Notes: a model not told the origin generated them from the sequence alone. A stretch of 16,363 bases of DNA from Bacteroides sp. CAG:1060 (GCA_000432655.1 HF986301.1:49708-66070), one strand, 5' to 3'. Shown: positions 1 through 8,590, counted from the first letter of the stretch. Numbers and translations are program-made.

Positions 1-1488
1 TTTATCTGCGGTAAATCCATTGGAATTTCCTTCCAGACTGGTGAGATCTACACAGTAGCGAGACTCAGTAGCATAAAGAATCACCTTGGAAAGGGTCTTC
101 TCTGAAGAAATCTTGAAGGCTGAATTCTTGTAGATTCTGAACTGGTCGGTAGATGGTTCTCTGAGATCCGATGTTGATTTGTATTTATAGAATCCTACTG
201 TAATTCCGTCCACAGTGGCGGAGTACCCTGGACCGTATGTATCGTCGGTGGCTTCAGCCCAGTTCTGGACATCCTTGTCAATCTCCCATACGATGGCTCC
301 AGCAGGAAGCTCCGGATCGCTGACATCAACAGATTCCTTAGTAATGGACATGTTCTTAACCTCCCATGTGCCGGCCTTGTCAGCTGTGCTCTTATATACA
401 AAAGCCACCTGCATCTTCTTTCCTACATAAGCGGAAAGATCGACATATCCGGCAGAAGCGATAGTCCAGCTGAGCTTGGACGGATATATGAATCCCTCGA
501 GTCTCTTCCACTCACCGTTCTCAACTCTTGCATATACGGATGTCTCTGACTTTGCGGTTTCCACATCCTTGAAGAAGTTGACAGCATGCTCGAATGTAAG
601 GAATGCCTTTGCCTCGGCGCTGAGGTCAATCACAGGAGAGACAAGCCAGCTCTCAGAGCTGTAATCTGTACCGTCAACATAAGCGGATGCCTTCATACCA
701 TACTCGCTTGTCTGCACCCAAATAGCTTCAACGGCTGATGGTTTGTCCTTGTCTTCAATGGTAAAGCCATTGATAGAAGTAGTGAAATCAGCATGGTAAA
801 TCGCATCCGGGTCAGTAGGACCGCTGCTGGCCTCAAAGCTCAATACGGTACCATTGGCAAGCTGATGCTGCTGCTTTTTCTCGTAGTAGCTGTATTTTCC
901 CTTGATGCTTACAATGCCGCCATCCTTAAGAGGGAATGCGTCCCAGTTCTCTACGAAAGGACAAGAAATCTGTCCACTCTCGTCCGTGAGCACAAATCCC
1001 CAATATCTATCATTCTTAACAACATCACTGATGGTTCCTCTGAGGGTGTATTCGTTCTGTGTATCAGCCTTCTTGATGAATTCATCCACAGTGATTACAT
1101 CTCCACCGGCAGCACCGTTTCCTTTCTGGGAAACAGTAAGTGCGGCCTTGCAGAGCACATTACCGTAGAATACGAGATCGGCCTTACGGTCAGCACCATC
1201 ATTGGCAAGAACCTTAACGGTGATTGTCTGCGGATCAGCGGAAGCACTTCCGGATACCGGAGAGACAGAAAGCCAAGAGGATACCTCCTCAGTATAGCCG
1301 CGAAGGGCCCAATCGATTGTAGCCTTAAGTGTTACTGTAAATTCAGTGCCCTCCTGAGGAGCATTGACTGTGGTTTCTGCAGGTGAAACAACTGTAACCT
1401 CAGCCGGGCCAAGGTCTTGAGTTTTCTCACAACCAACAATAGCAACCACTGTGGCTGCCATTGAAAACAATATGTGTTTCAGTTTCAT
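1..1488 (-). CDS. BACON-domain lipoprotein, partial (3' end beyond left edge)
   Basis: The gene starts with ATG at 1488 and stays open for 496 codons to the window edge, so the C-terminus is missing. The N-terminus is a lipoprotein signal (MKLKHILFSM start, lipobox IVGC, lipidated Cys20), which predicts anchoring in the outer membrane. After it come a BACON-like beta-sandwich (about 31-122, with SWLSVSPVSG at 71-80), an OB-fold-like domain (about 132-220, LRGTISDVV and FVLTDESGQI), and a region like the choice-of-anchor J domain (about 230-385, with ESWLVSPVIDLS at 279-290). From about 396 a further module begins that resembles the C-terminus of the neighbouring lipoprotein at 1628-3550. BACON domains are usually linked to carbohydrate or mucin binding in gut Bacteroidota, but no catalytic domain is visible here. 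The substrate is unknown. A terminator and a weak promoter separate it from the upstream receptor unit, so it may be expressed separately. Certainty is high for a surface lipoprotein and low for its role. Confidence 0.9.
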   Translation of the reverse strand, partial: MKLKHILFSMAATVVAIVGCEKTQDLGPAEVTVVSPAETTVNAPQEGTEFTVTLKATIDWALRGYTEEVSSWLSVSPVSGSASADPQTITVKVLANDGADRKADLVFYGNVLCKAALTVSQKGNGAAGGDVITVDEFIKKADTQNEYTLRGTISDVVKNDRYWGFVLTDESGQISCPFVENWDAFPLKDGGIVSIKGKYSYYEKKQQHQLANGTVLSFEASSGPTDPDAIYHADFTTSINGFTIEDKDKPSAVEAIWVQTSEYGMKASAYVDGTDYSSESWLVSPVIDLSAEAKAFLTFEHAVNFFKDVETAKSETSVYARVENGEWKRLEGFIYPSKLSWTIASAGYVDLSAYVGKKMQVAFVYKSTADKAGTWEVKNMSITKESVDVSDPELPAGAIVWEIDKDVQNWAEATDDTYGPGYSATVDGITVGFYKYKSTSDLREPSTDQFRIYKNSAFKISSEKTLSKVILYATESRYCVDLTSLEGNSNGFTADK

Positions 1489-1516
1489 TTAAAAATAAAT
1501 ACTTGGTTTTGAGCGG

Positions 1517-1547
1517 TAAAGATACTCATAAAAGATGACATTGTAAA
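1517..1547 (-). promoter_or_regulatory. Weak candidate Bacteroidota promoter for the partial lipoprotein gene
   Basis: Read on the minus strand, TTTA (1547-1544) and TATCTTTA (1524-1517) are separated by 19 bases. Each differs by one base from the Bacteroidota consensus TTTG / TAnnTTTG. The position fits a short leader of about 20-25 bases before the ATG at 1488, and it lies just past the terminator of the upstream unit. The assignment rests only on position and near-consensus match. Confidence 0.35.
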
Positions 1548-1568
1548 TAATCGATTGACCTTTTAAGC

Positions 1569-1606
1569 AAAAAAGACCGGTGCGGACTGCTCCACACCGG
1601 TCTTTT
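1569..1606 (-). terminator. Rho-independent terminator of the receptor-lipoprotein unit
   Basis: A perfect 12-base inverted repeat (1571-1582 with 1595-1606, core GACCGGTG / CACCGGTC) encloses a loop that can pair three further bases past one mismatch. On the minus strand the stem runs into a run of six T (CTTTTTTGC). It lies about 20 bases after the stop codon of the 640-residue lipoprotein gene, where a terminator is expected. The A/T arms make it nearly symmetric, so it could also stop transcription from the other side. Confidence 0.9.
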
Positions 1607-1627
1607 ATACATATTTACAGACTATTT

Positions 1628-3550
1628 TTACTTTTTATAAGTAACTTTAATCTCTTTGATACGAATCTGATTTACGGCCGTAAGCTCTACAGACTTGGTC
1701 TCGCCTGTCCATATTACGGTGTCACCTTCAGCAACTTCTCCCACATTGGCAGTAAAAGGGCCTTTCCTTGAATCGTATGTGACAAATTCAAGCTTCACAA
1801 TGTCCTTTTCTGCGCTGATGGTCATAACATCACTTGCATAGAAACGAAGACCGCCGTCTTTCACGTTATAATTGGATGTACCGGTAGGGTTATTCTTGGT
1901 GAACTTCACGGAAAGAGATCCCCAGGTATAAGTCTTACCGTCCTCAAGATTCATATTGGCATCTGCGGAGAAGCAATCAGACATTGTAATAGTCTCACTC
2001 TCAGCAGGCTGCGGATCTACAGGCTGCTCAGGAGAGTCTGAGCCGGACTTGTGAGAAACATAGAAGCATCCGTCAGCCTCAACGAGACCCTTGAAACTGG
2101 TCTTGTAGCACACGATGGTAAGCTCATCTCCTTCCTTGATACCGAGAGTTCCGAATTTGCCTTTTTCTCCTCCCCAGCCGGTCCTTACACCATATACATA
2201 TACCTCGGTGGTACCGTCAGTAAGTGCGAAGTTACCATAGGATTCAATATCCCAGCGGGTGTTTTCCTCTGTGCTCTTGGCCACCTTACCGGAAATCCTG
2301 TAATATGTGGTCTTGTCGTCAGCAAGTGCACGGAAACCGGCGAGATCAATGTCAGTCACAGGAGAAACGGCCTCAACAGCGGCATTCACAAGCTGTCCCT
2401 TTCCATTATATGAACTCTTTGCACCCACAACGGTGATGATATCACCGGCCTTTACCTTAAACTCACCGAATGAAACCTTATAGAGATAAAGATCTCCGGT
2501 AGCGTCCTTGATATAAATTTTGCCGGCGGCAAGATCGTCCACCTTGGATACGTATCCGCTAACCCTGTACTGGGTCAAGCCATCCTCGGCAGCGAGAATT
2601 GTAGCGATGTCGGCATCAATGACTGCACCTTTCTGAGTAATTTTGGTTACAGCAGAATAGGTCTTGCCATCCTTGGTCGTAACGAAAGACACCTCGGCAG
2701 CACGATCACCCTGTGCATTGGCTGCGGCAGAAAGCGTTACAACTGTCTCCTTGGCGCCAATCTGGATTCCGCTTACAGAAAGCCATGATTTTGCTTCCTC
2801 CGGAACAACAGCAGAAGCACCGTCACCCTTTACGGTAAGGGTCACTTTCACCTCACCGCCTTCCTTGGCGATAGTAGCATCCGCAGGATCAATCGTCTCA
2901 ATCTTGATAAGGGACTTCTCAATGGCGATAACGTCAACGTCGACAAGTTGTGGTCCGTTATATGTGCTTTTCTTTCCCTGCACGGTGATAATGTCTCCGG
3001 CTTCAATGCCAAGACTGGCAAATTTCTTCGCCTCTCCGTTGTTCAGAGTACCATAGACATATACAGAACCCCACTCATCATCGATGTAATAGTTACCATA
3101 TGTTGTATTCTCGATACCTCTTACAGTACCTTTTACACGCCATGTAGTTCCATCTTCAGAAGCATTGACTTCTGTAGATTTGGAAATACGAAGTTCTACC
3201 TTTCCGGCCTGCTGAAGAACATTGATAAGCTGAGTCTTGCCTGCGCAGACAAGTTTGAGAGTAGTGCTGTTGGTAGATGTTCCGGCAGCAGCGGAGAACA
3301 CGACCTTTGTATCACCAGCCGCACCGCTCACCGGTGATACGGTAAGCCATTTGGCATCTTTATCGCTCAGATTGATAGACCATGAATCATTCGCGGTAAT
3401 AGTAATCTCCTGATTGCCACCCTCAATAGGAATAGCCACATAAGAAGATGATACACGGACTTCGGAGAGGTACAAATCCTCATTCTTGTCACACGCTGTG
3501 AAAAGCGTCAAGCCCGCGAGAAGCGCTGTGAATATATTCTTAAGTTTCAT
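1628..3550 (-). CDS. Modular BACON / OB-fold surface lipoprotein
   Basis: A 640-residue lipoprotein with a signal peptide and lipobox (LFTAC, lipidated Cys20), followed by DKNED. The domain order, read by eye, is BACON (about 29-116, VSPVSG at 71-76), OB-like (119-213), BACON (217-308, SWLSVSG), OB-like (311-395), OB-like (400-500), a Pro/Glu/Ser linker (501-518) and a C-terminal beta-rich module (519-640). The three OB-like units share a pattern: WRVKG or YR(V/I)SG, a short strand such as YIKDATGDLYLY, then AGDIITV and (T/S)YNG...LV. The gene starts 15 bases after the receptor gene with no terminator between, so the two are very likely co-transcribed. By analogy with receptor-lipoprotein pairs it may be a surface partner that binds the ligand, but it has no SusD fold and the ligand is unknown. 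No enzymatic motif was seen. The ATG at 3550 is fixed by the signal peptide. Confidence 0.93.
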   Translation of the reverse strand: MKLKNIFTALLAGLTLFTACDKNEDLYLSEVRVSSSYVAIPIEGGNQEITITANDSWSINLSDKDAKWLTVSPVSGAAGDTKVVFSAAAGTSTNSTTLKLVCAGKTQLINVLQQAGKVELRISKSTEVNASEDGTTWRVKGTVRGIENTTYGNYYIDDEWGSVYVYGTLNNGEAKKFASLGIEAGDIITVQGKKSTYNGPQLVDVDVIAIEKSLIKIETIDPADATIAKEGGEVKVTLTVKGDGASAVVPEEAKSWLSVSGIQIGAKETVVTLSAAANAQGDRAAEVSFVTTKDGKTYSAVTKITQKGAVIDADIATILAAEDGLTQYRVSGYVSKVDDLAAGKIYIKDATGDLYLYKVSFGEFKVKAGDIITVVGAKSSYNGKGQLVNAAVEAVSPVTDIDLAGFRALADDKTTYYRISGKVAKSTEENTRWDIESYGNFALTDGTTEVYVYGVRTGWGGEKGKFGTLGIKEGDELTIVCYKTSFKGLVEADGCFYVSHKSGSDSPEQPVDPQPAESETITMSDCFSADANMNLEDGKTYTWGSLSVKFTKNNPTGTSNYNVKDGGLRFYASDVMTISAEKDIVKLEFVTYDSRKGPFTANVGEVAEGDTVIWTGETKSVELTAVNQIRIKEIKVTYKK

Positions 3551-3565
3551 AACGACTCGTCAGAA

Positions 3566-6500
3566 TTAGTTGAACAAATATTTGATACCAACTGATGCAT
3601 ACCAGCACTGACCCAAGTTGTGGTAAGGCTCAAATGTCGCGGTAGATCCGCTGACTGACTTAGGTGTAGAGAAAGTAGCATATCCATCCTTGTCAACGCC
3701 TTCATATTTGAGAACGCGCGGCTGGTCTGAACCAAGCGCAGGATTGAGATGTTTGATAACGCCCCAGCTTGAATTGAAGAGGTTGAGAATATTCTTGACA
3801 TCAAGGCTGAGCTGAAGAGTGTTGGTAGATTTGCCTACCTTGACAGAGAAATCATGCTTGTAGCTGAAATCAAGTCTGTGAACCCATGGAGCGTAAACGC
3901 TGTATGTCTCAGCATATTCTCCCTGATGCTTGCTAAGATATTTGTCAGCGTGGACATAATCCATGAAGCGGGCTGCATCGTCGTCAGAAACGAAACGGAA
4001 CTCTCTGTTGGCTACCTGCTCATCTGTAGGAATATAGATGAGGTCATAGTTGAAACCGTCGTTGTTGATATCGTTGGATGTCATGTATCCGTAGTTGAAA
4101 CCGCCTCTCCATGTTTCATAAATGAAGCTGTAGTGATTACCGCTGCGGTCACTGTGAGTAAGGGATGCGATGAAACGATCCGGGGTCACATTCTGTGAAT
4201 TGTGAAGACCAGGATTGTTAGGACCATTTACAGTACCCATGTAGTTAAGGACTGAAGATGCATTGGAACCAGGCATACTGGTAAGTTCCTTGCTTGCAGT
4301 GTGGGTATAGGCAGCCATGAGACGAAGTCCCTCAACAGGCTCCATGTTGACTGTGATAGAAGCTGAATATCCATATCCCTTGCTGGTGTTCTCAAGAACG
4401 TACGCATTAGGCATATTCTTGTACTTAGGGTTATAGACAACCGTACCGTCCGCATTCGTTACCTTAGAGTAACCTGAAAGATAGGTGAGCTTGGAATTGG
4501 TGTCATAGATAGGGCGGTTGTCAGCTCCGTTGAACCTTGCGAATCCGTTAGGATCCTGAACGCTCCAGTCGCGTAGAACCACACCGTTGATAGTCTTGTT
4601 GAAAATTCCTTCTACTGATACCGTGAATGGGAATGAAGTAGGGAATGCATAGTCAACGGCGAGAGAAGTCTTCCAAACCTGTGGCATCTTGAACTTGGAA
4701 TCCACGGCTGAGAAGTTGGACGGGATGGTACCATCCTCAGGAGAGATAGTAGCAGGATATCCGAGGCTGATGAGCTTTTCGTAAAGTTCTGCACGGCTGA
4801 GTACGCCGCCGGCAAATTCGCTCATATCGAAATAGGTCTTGCCATCTCTTTCTTCTGTCTTTCCCTTGTATCCGCTAGGAACAGTCTTGTTGCCGTTGAT
4901 GGCAGCCTGATACTGAACCATACCAGAGTTTGTAGGCATATTGGTGAAGAATACGAGAGGCAGACGTCCGGAGAAGAGTCCGGTACCTCCACGAAGCTTG
5001 AAGCTCTTGTCGCCGAATACATCCCATGTGAAACCTACACGTGGAGAAACGGTAAGGCTGGCGTTAGGCCATTTGCCGGTATCGATGGACTTGCGTCCAG
5101 GGATGGTGGTATATGCTCCGTCGTCAGTCTTGATGTAGTCTCCCTTGGCATCATATACATAGTTGCCGTTTCCGTCGAGAGAGAATCTTCCGTTCTTGTA
5201 AACGGTATCTTTGTTGTTGTCAGCATTCCAGTCTATAGAGTAGATGGAAGCATTGGTCTTAAGATCCTTGTTGTCAAAGAAAAGACCGTCGAAACGAATG
5301 CCGGCAGTAAGCTTGAAGTTGTCGCTAACCTGCCACTCATCCTGTGCATAGACGCTTGGCTTGTGGTAACGAACACGTGCAGCAGGGTTGAGTTCGCCGT
5401 CATAACCGTATGTCAAAGCCACGGTCTCAGGAGCAGCCTTGCTGAAGAAGTCGTCCATGCTTGAGTAACGGAAGTAACCTGTACCGTTTCTCATGTATGA
5501 GTTGTCAGCCATCTGATATTCGTAGCTGATACCTCCGGTAACCTTGTGGTCTCCCTTGTACCATGTGAGGTCGTCCTTCATTGTAACAACCGTATTGTGT
5601 ACGGCATTGTTCCATGTAAAGAGCTCGTAACCAAGGGCGATGTAGTTGTCCCTATTGCCTTCATCGTCATTCTTGAGGATGTCGATGAACGGGAAATCTG
5701 AAGACTTGGTTCCACGAACGTCATCAAGCTTTGAGAATGTAGCAAGGAACTGGTTTGAGAGGTTGTCGGTAATGCGGCTGTTGAAATCCAAAGACCATGT
5801 GTTTACCAGATTGTCCATTGAATACATGGAATTGGCGTATGACATGGAATTAGCGGAAGTACGGGAGCTTGGCATACGTGAACCACCGTCCATGGAAGAT
5901 CCGTTAGGGCTGTTCCATGCCTTGTTGAGCGTATAATTGTAACGAACGGTAAGTTTGTTCTTGTCGTTGATGTTCCAGTCCACGCGTCCGAGGACTTTCA
6001 GATTGCTCTCATCTGCAGGGAAATCGCTCCAAGAACCGGTATCATATCCATACTCTGACTTCGCAAATTCAGAAACTCTCTGAAGGTCGCTGAGTGTAGT
6101 TCTGGAGATATAATCGTCAGCGTTTGGCTTGCCGTTTACAGAACCTCTCCAACGGTTGGCAATGGTCGGAGTCTTGGTGTATTCCGCATTCACGAAATAG
6201 AAAAGCTTGTTCTTTACGATAGGTCCGCCGAGGGTAAATCCATAAGTGGTTCTGCGATCGGTGGCACGGCCGCTTGAAATAACGTCACCGTCAACTGAAT
6301 CACCACGCATATTCTCGTTACGATGATATACGTATGCGCTTCCCTTCAATGTGTTGGTACCAGACTTGGTAATAGCATTGATACCACCTCCGATGAAGTT
6401 GGTCTGACGCACGTCGTAAGGAGAAATGACAACCTGCATTTCCTCGATAGCATCGATAGAAATAGGGCTGCCGCCTCCAGGAAGCTTTTCGTTAAGACCG

Positions 6501-7078
6501 AAGTTGTTATTGAAGTTGGCTCCATCCACAGTGAAATTGGCAGTACGTCCGTCAGCACCGGCGAATTTCATTCCGTCGCCTCCGTATGGAGAAAGACGGG
6601 TTACGTCAGTGATGCTTCTGTTGACAGTAGGAACTGCTGAAATCTGTGAATTGTTGATGTTGGTGGCAGCACCGGTCTTCTCAGTTGCAAAGCGGGAAGA
6701 CGCTGTAGAAATCACCACCGCTTCTGAAAGCATCTCCTTATCATCAGAGAGCTTGGCGGAAAGAGTATAACTCTCGGCGAGCTGAAGGGTGATGTCTGTG
6801 TATGTCACTGTCTGATAACCAAGAATACTGATTTCAACAGTATAAGGACCACCGGCACGCATACCGTTGATAAAGTAACGGCCTTCCTCATTGGACACAG
6901 AATAATACTGTGAACCTGAAGGGGTGTGTACAGCGACTACTGTCGCTCCGGGAATTGGGTCTCCGCTCGTATCGGTAATTCTACCGTTCAGAGAAGAGGT
7001 TGTTACCTGCGCAGAAGCAGAGATAACAAAAAGCATAGCTGCGAAACACAGCAACAGGCTTTTGATTGTTTTGTTCAT
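3566..7078 (-). CDS. Oar-like TonB-dependent outer-membrane receptor
   Basis: A 1170-residue outer-membrane protein. It has a Sec signal peptide (MNKTIKSLLL start, likely cleavage after ASA at 23), a carboxypeptidase-regulatory-like domain (about 29-112, GRITDTSGDPIPGATV and GYQTVTYTDI), a plug domain (about 120-245, VDGANFN, GGGINAITKSGTN) and then a long beta-barrel ending in YLFN. The stretch FTLGGPIVKNKLFYF is typical of the Oar-type TonB receptors of Bacteroidota and myxobacteria rather than of SusC, and no SusD gene follows. Such receptors use TonB energy to move a substrate across the outer membrane; in Myxococcus, Oar is tied to protein secretion, but the substrate here cannot be read from sequence. 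The next gene, a modular lipoprotein, begins 15 bases downstream. A good promoter lies 130-160 bases upstream. Length and frame are intact. Confidence 0.95.
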   Translation of the reverse strand: MNKTIKSLLLCFAAMLFVISASAQVTTSSLNGRITDTSGDPIPGATVVAVHTPSGSQYYSVSNEEGRYFINGMRAGGPYTVEISILGYQTVTYTDITLQLAESYTLSAKLSDDKEMLSEAVVISTASSRFATEKTGAATNINNSQISAVPTVNRSITDVTRLSPYGGDGMKFAGADGRTANFTVDGANFNNNFGLNEKLPGGGSPISIDAIEEMQVVISPYDVRQTNFIGGGINAITKSGTNTLKGSAYVYHRNENMRGDSVDGDVISSGRATDRRTTYGFTLGGPIVKNKLFYFVNAEYTKTPTIANRWRGSVNGKPNADDYISRTTLSDLQRVSEFAKSEYGYDTGSWSDFPADESNLKVLGRVDWNINDKNKLTVRYNYTLNKAWNSPNGSSMDGGSRMPSSRTSANSMSYANSMYSMDNLVNTWSLDFNSRITDNLSNQFLATFSKLDDVRGTKSSDFPFIDILKNDDEGNRDNYIALGYELFTWNNAVHNTVVTMKDDLTWYKGDHKVTGGISYEYQMADNSYMRNGTGYFRYSSMDDFFSKAAPETVALTYGYDGELNPAARVRYHKPSVYAQDEWQVSDNFKLTAGIRFDGLFFDNKDLKTNASIYSIDWNADNNKDTVYKNGRFSLDGNGNYVYDAKGDYIKTDDGAYTTIPGRKSIDTGKWPNASLTVSPRVGFTWDVFGDKSFKLRGGTGLFSGRLPLVFFTNMPTNSGMVQYQAAINGNKTVPSGYKGKTEERDGKTYFDMSEFAGGVLSRAELYEKLISLGYPATISPEDGTIPSNFSAVDSKFKMPQVWKTSLAVDYAFPTSFPFTVSVEGIFNKTINGVVLRDWSVQDPNGFARFNGADNRPIYDTNSKLTYLSGYSKVTNADGTVVYNPKYKNMPNAYVLENTSKGYGYSASITVNMEPVEGLRLMAAYTHTASKELTSMPGSNASSVLNYMGTVNGPNNPGLHNSQNVTPDRFIASLTHSDRSGNHYSFIYETWRGGFNYGYMTSNDINNDGFNYDLIYIPTDEQVANREFRFVSDDDAARFMDYVHADKYLSKHQGEYAETYSVYAPWVHRLDFSYKHDFSVKVGKSTNTLQLSLDVKNILNLFNSSWGVIKHLNPALGSDQPRVLKYEGVDKDGYATFSTPKSVSGSTATFEPYHNLGQCWYASVGIKYLFN

Positions 7079-7207
7079 ACCGTTTTATAATAATTAGAAA
7101 ACATTTTCGGTTTCCTCGCTTCAAATAGTTTATAATTCGTGCGCAAATATAATGAATTTTAAGCAATTAAGCCATTGCTACAAAACAAATACTCTCCAAA
7201 ACGAACA

Positions 7208-7239
7208 CAAATATAAACCATTCCGTCAACTCGTGCAAA
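7208..7239 (-). promoter_or_regulatory. Bacteroidota-type promoter of the TonB receptor unit
   Basis: On the minus strand a TTTG -33 box (7239-7236) is followed after 20 bases by TATATTTG (7215-7208), matching the TTTG / TAnnTTTG consensus exactly. It begins about 20 bases after the miaA stop codon and would give a leader of roughly 125 bases. A second TATATTTG lies at 7151-7144, closer to the start codon, but has no TTTG at the right distance. That one could be a secondary start point. Confidence 0.65.
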
Positions 7240-7259
7240 TTTCGAATGTTAAAAAAATA

Positions 7260-8126
7260 TCACATTTGTGTCCAATGGATAGATACGCCGCTGCGTTCCA
7301 TACCGCGGAACCATGTCATCTGACGCTTGGCAAACTGGTGAATTGCAATGGCAAGCCTTTCGCGCATCTGGTCAAAAGTAAGTTCGCCGAGGATATACTG
7401 CGTGACAAATCTATATTCCAAACCATAGCCCAGAAGCACTTCTTCCGGCACTCCACGGTCCAACAATCCCTTTATTTCTTCCACCATGCCTTCCCTGAGC
7501 CTGGCATCCAAACGGGCGTCAATCCGCTCATTGCGAACCTCCCGGCTCACAAGAGTCCCAATAAAATAAGGATAACGAGGAAGCCCATCTGCCTGCACAG
7601 CCTCCCGCTTCGCGCTTAAAGGCGAACGTGATGAAAAATCATATCCGGCGGTAACTGCATTGATATACATCCCCGTGCCGCCGCACAGAATCGGTATGGC
7701 CTTGCGGGAACGGATATCCGCATAGACCTTCTTGAAATCCTCAACATACCGATAGACATTATATTGCTCACCGGCATCAGCAATATCTATAAGATGATAG
7801 GGCACATCCCCATATTCACACAAGTCCTTGCCGGTACCTATATCCATGCCGCGATAGACCTGCCGGGAATCGGCAGATATAATCTCCGCACCGCCTACGG
7901 GGCGGTCGTCGGTCATTCTTCCCGGACAACCCTCAAACAGCCCGACAGCCATCATGGCATTAAGCTCTTCAGCCAGTTCTACTGCATATCTGGTCTTTCC
8001 GGAAGCGGTCGGACCCAGCACCACAATGAGGTCAATCTCTCCCCTCAGCCATCCACCGGCGACTGCCCCGGCATCAATGACTTCAGGCTCAGGCAACTGT
8101 GCACAGATATTCTTGACCTTTGGCAT
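7260..8126 (-). CDS. miaA: tRNA dimethylallyltransferase, atypical form
   Basis: MiaA transfers a dimethylallyl group to N6 of A37 in tRNAs that read codons starting with U. The diagnostic motifs are present: P-loop GPTASGKT (38-45), ADSRQVYRGMDIGTGK (85-100), CGGTGMY (148-154) and QFAKRQMTWFRGMER (264-278). At 288 residues it is near normal length, but its parts are not. It has about 30 residues before the first strand, about 22 extra between the P-loop helix and EIISADSRQ (57-78), and it lacks roughly 45 residues between TAGYDF (159-164) and PYFIGT (186-191). Relatives there carry the arm with the HxxD...RAIxxxE helix. The end (YGLEYRF, GERL-type helix, IHWTQM) matches the MiaA2 form of Bacteroides. 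The ATG lies 2 bases past the smpB stop; no better in-frame ATG precedes the P-loop. Family assignment is firm, full activity is uncertain. Confidence 0.9.
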   Translation of the reverse strand: MPKVKNICAQLPEPEVIDAGAVAGGWLRGEIDLIVVLGPTASGKTRYAVELAEELNAMMAVGLFEGCPGRMTDDRPVGGAEIISADSRQVYRGMDIGTGKDLCEYGDVPYHLIDIADAGEQYNVYRYVEDFKKVYADIRSRKAIPILCGGTGMYINAVTAGYDFSSRSPLSAKREAVQADGLPRYPYFIGTLVSREVRNERIDARLDARLREGMVEEIKGLLDRGVPEEVLLGYGLEYRFVTQYILGELTFDQMRERLAIAIHQFAKRQMTWFRGMERSGVSIHWTQM

Positions 8127-8128
8127 TC

Positions 8129-8581
8129 TTATCCCCTTTCAAGTTCCCGACGGATATCCTTCTCCTTGATGCTGGCCCTCTTGTCAAATTCTTTCTTTCC
8201 CCGGGCAAGCGCAATGTGAACCTTGGCGTAGCCATTGTCGGAAATATATACTTTCGTAGCCACAATGGTAAGACCTTTGGTCTTGACGGCCTGGGCAAGA
8301 TGCCGCAGTTCCTTGCGCGTGAGCAGAAGTTTGCGGTCTCTGAACGGTTCGTGGCTGCTCCAGGCAGAAGCCCAGAAGTATGTCGAAACATTCATCCCGC
8401 GCAGATACAACTCTCCTCCCGAGAAATAGCAATAGGCCTCCTGCAGCGACGCTTTACCGGCACGGATGGACTTTATCTCTGTCCCGACCAGAACTATACC
8501 GGCATCGTACTGCTCAAGAAACTCATATTCAAATGAGGCTTTCTTGTTGTTGATCTGCACTCTGCTCTTAGCCTTTGCCAT
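8129..8581 (-). CDS. smpB: SsrA-binding protein SmpB
   Basis: A 150-residue protein of normal length. SmpB binds tmRNA and brings it to ribosomes stalled on broken messages, so that the nascent peptide is tagged and the ribosome freed. The family signatures are clear: NKKASFEYEF (12-21), GIVLVGTEIKSIRAGKASLQEAY (28-50), LLLTRKELRHL and the basic tail GKKEFDKRASIKEKDIRRE that enters the ribosomal A site. It lies 9 bases after metK and 2 bases before miaA, in what appears to be a metK-smpB-miaA transcript. The tmRNA gene itself is not in the window. Confidence 0.97.
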   Translation of the reverse strand: MAKAKSRVQINNKKASFEYEFLEQYDAGIVLVGTEIKSIRAGKASLQEAYCYFSGGELYLRGMNVSTYFWASAWSSHEPFRDRKLLLTRKELRHLAQAVKTKGLTIVATKVYISDNGYAKVHIALARGKKEFDKRASIKEKDIRRELERG

Positions 8582-8590
8582 AATGGTGAA

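Noticed and set aside
793..1386. A 197-codon open frame on the plus strand
   Set aside because: It lies wholly opposite the partial BACON lipoprotein gene, has no recognisable domain, and its composition follows the codon pattern of the opposite strand.
3566..7078. Calling the receptor SusC
   Set aside because: No SusD follows, the protein is longer than usual, and the FTLGGPIVKNKLFYF stretch points to the Oar-like group.
7244..7275. Run of seven T after the miaA stop as a terminator
   Set aside because: The only preceding stem is four A/T-rich base pairs (CACA/TGTG), too weak to count as an intrinsic terminator.
7890..7906. Perfect 6-base inverted repeat ACCGCC / GGCGGT within the extra segment of miaA, considered as a trace of a small mobile element
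   Set aside because: It is too short, with no target-site duplication or second copy in the window; such repeats arise by chance.
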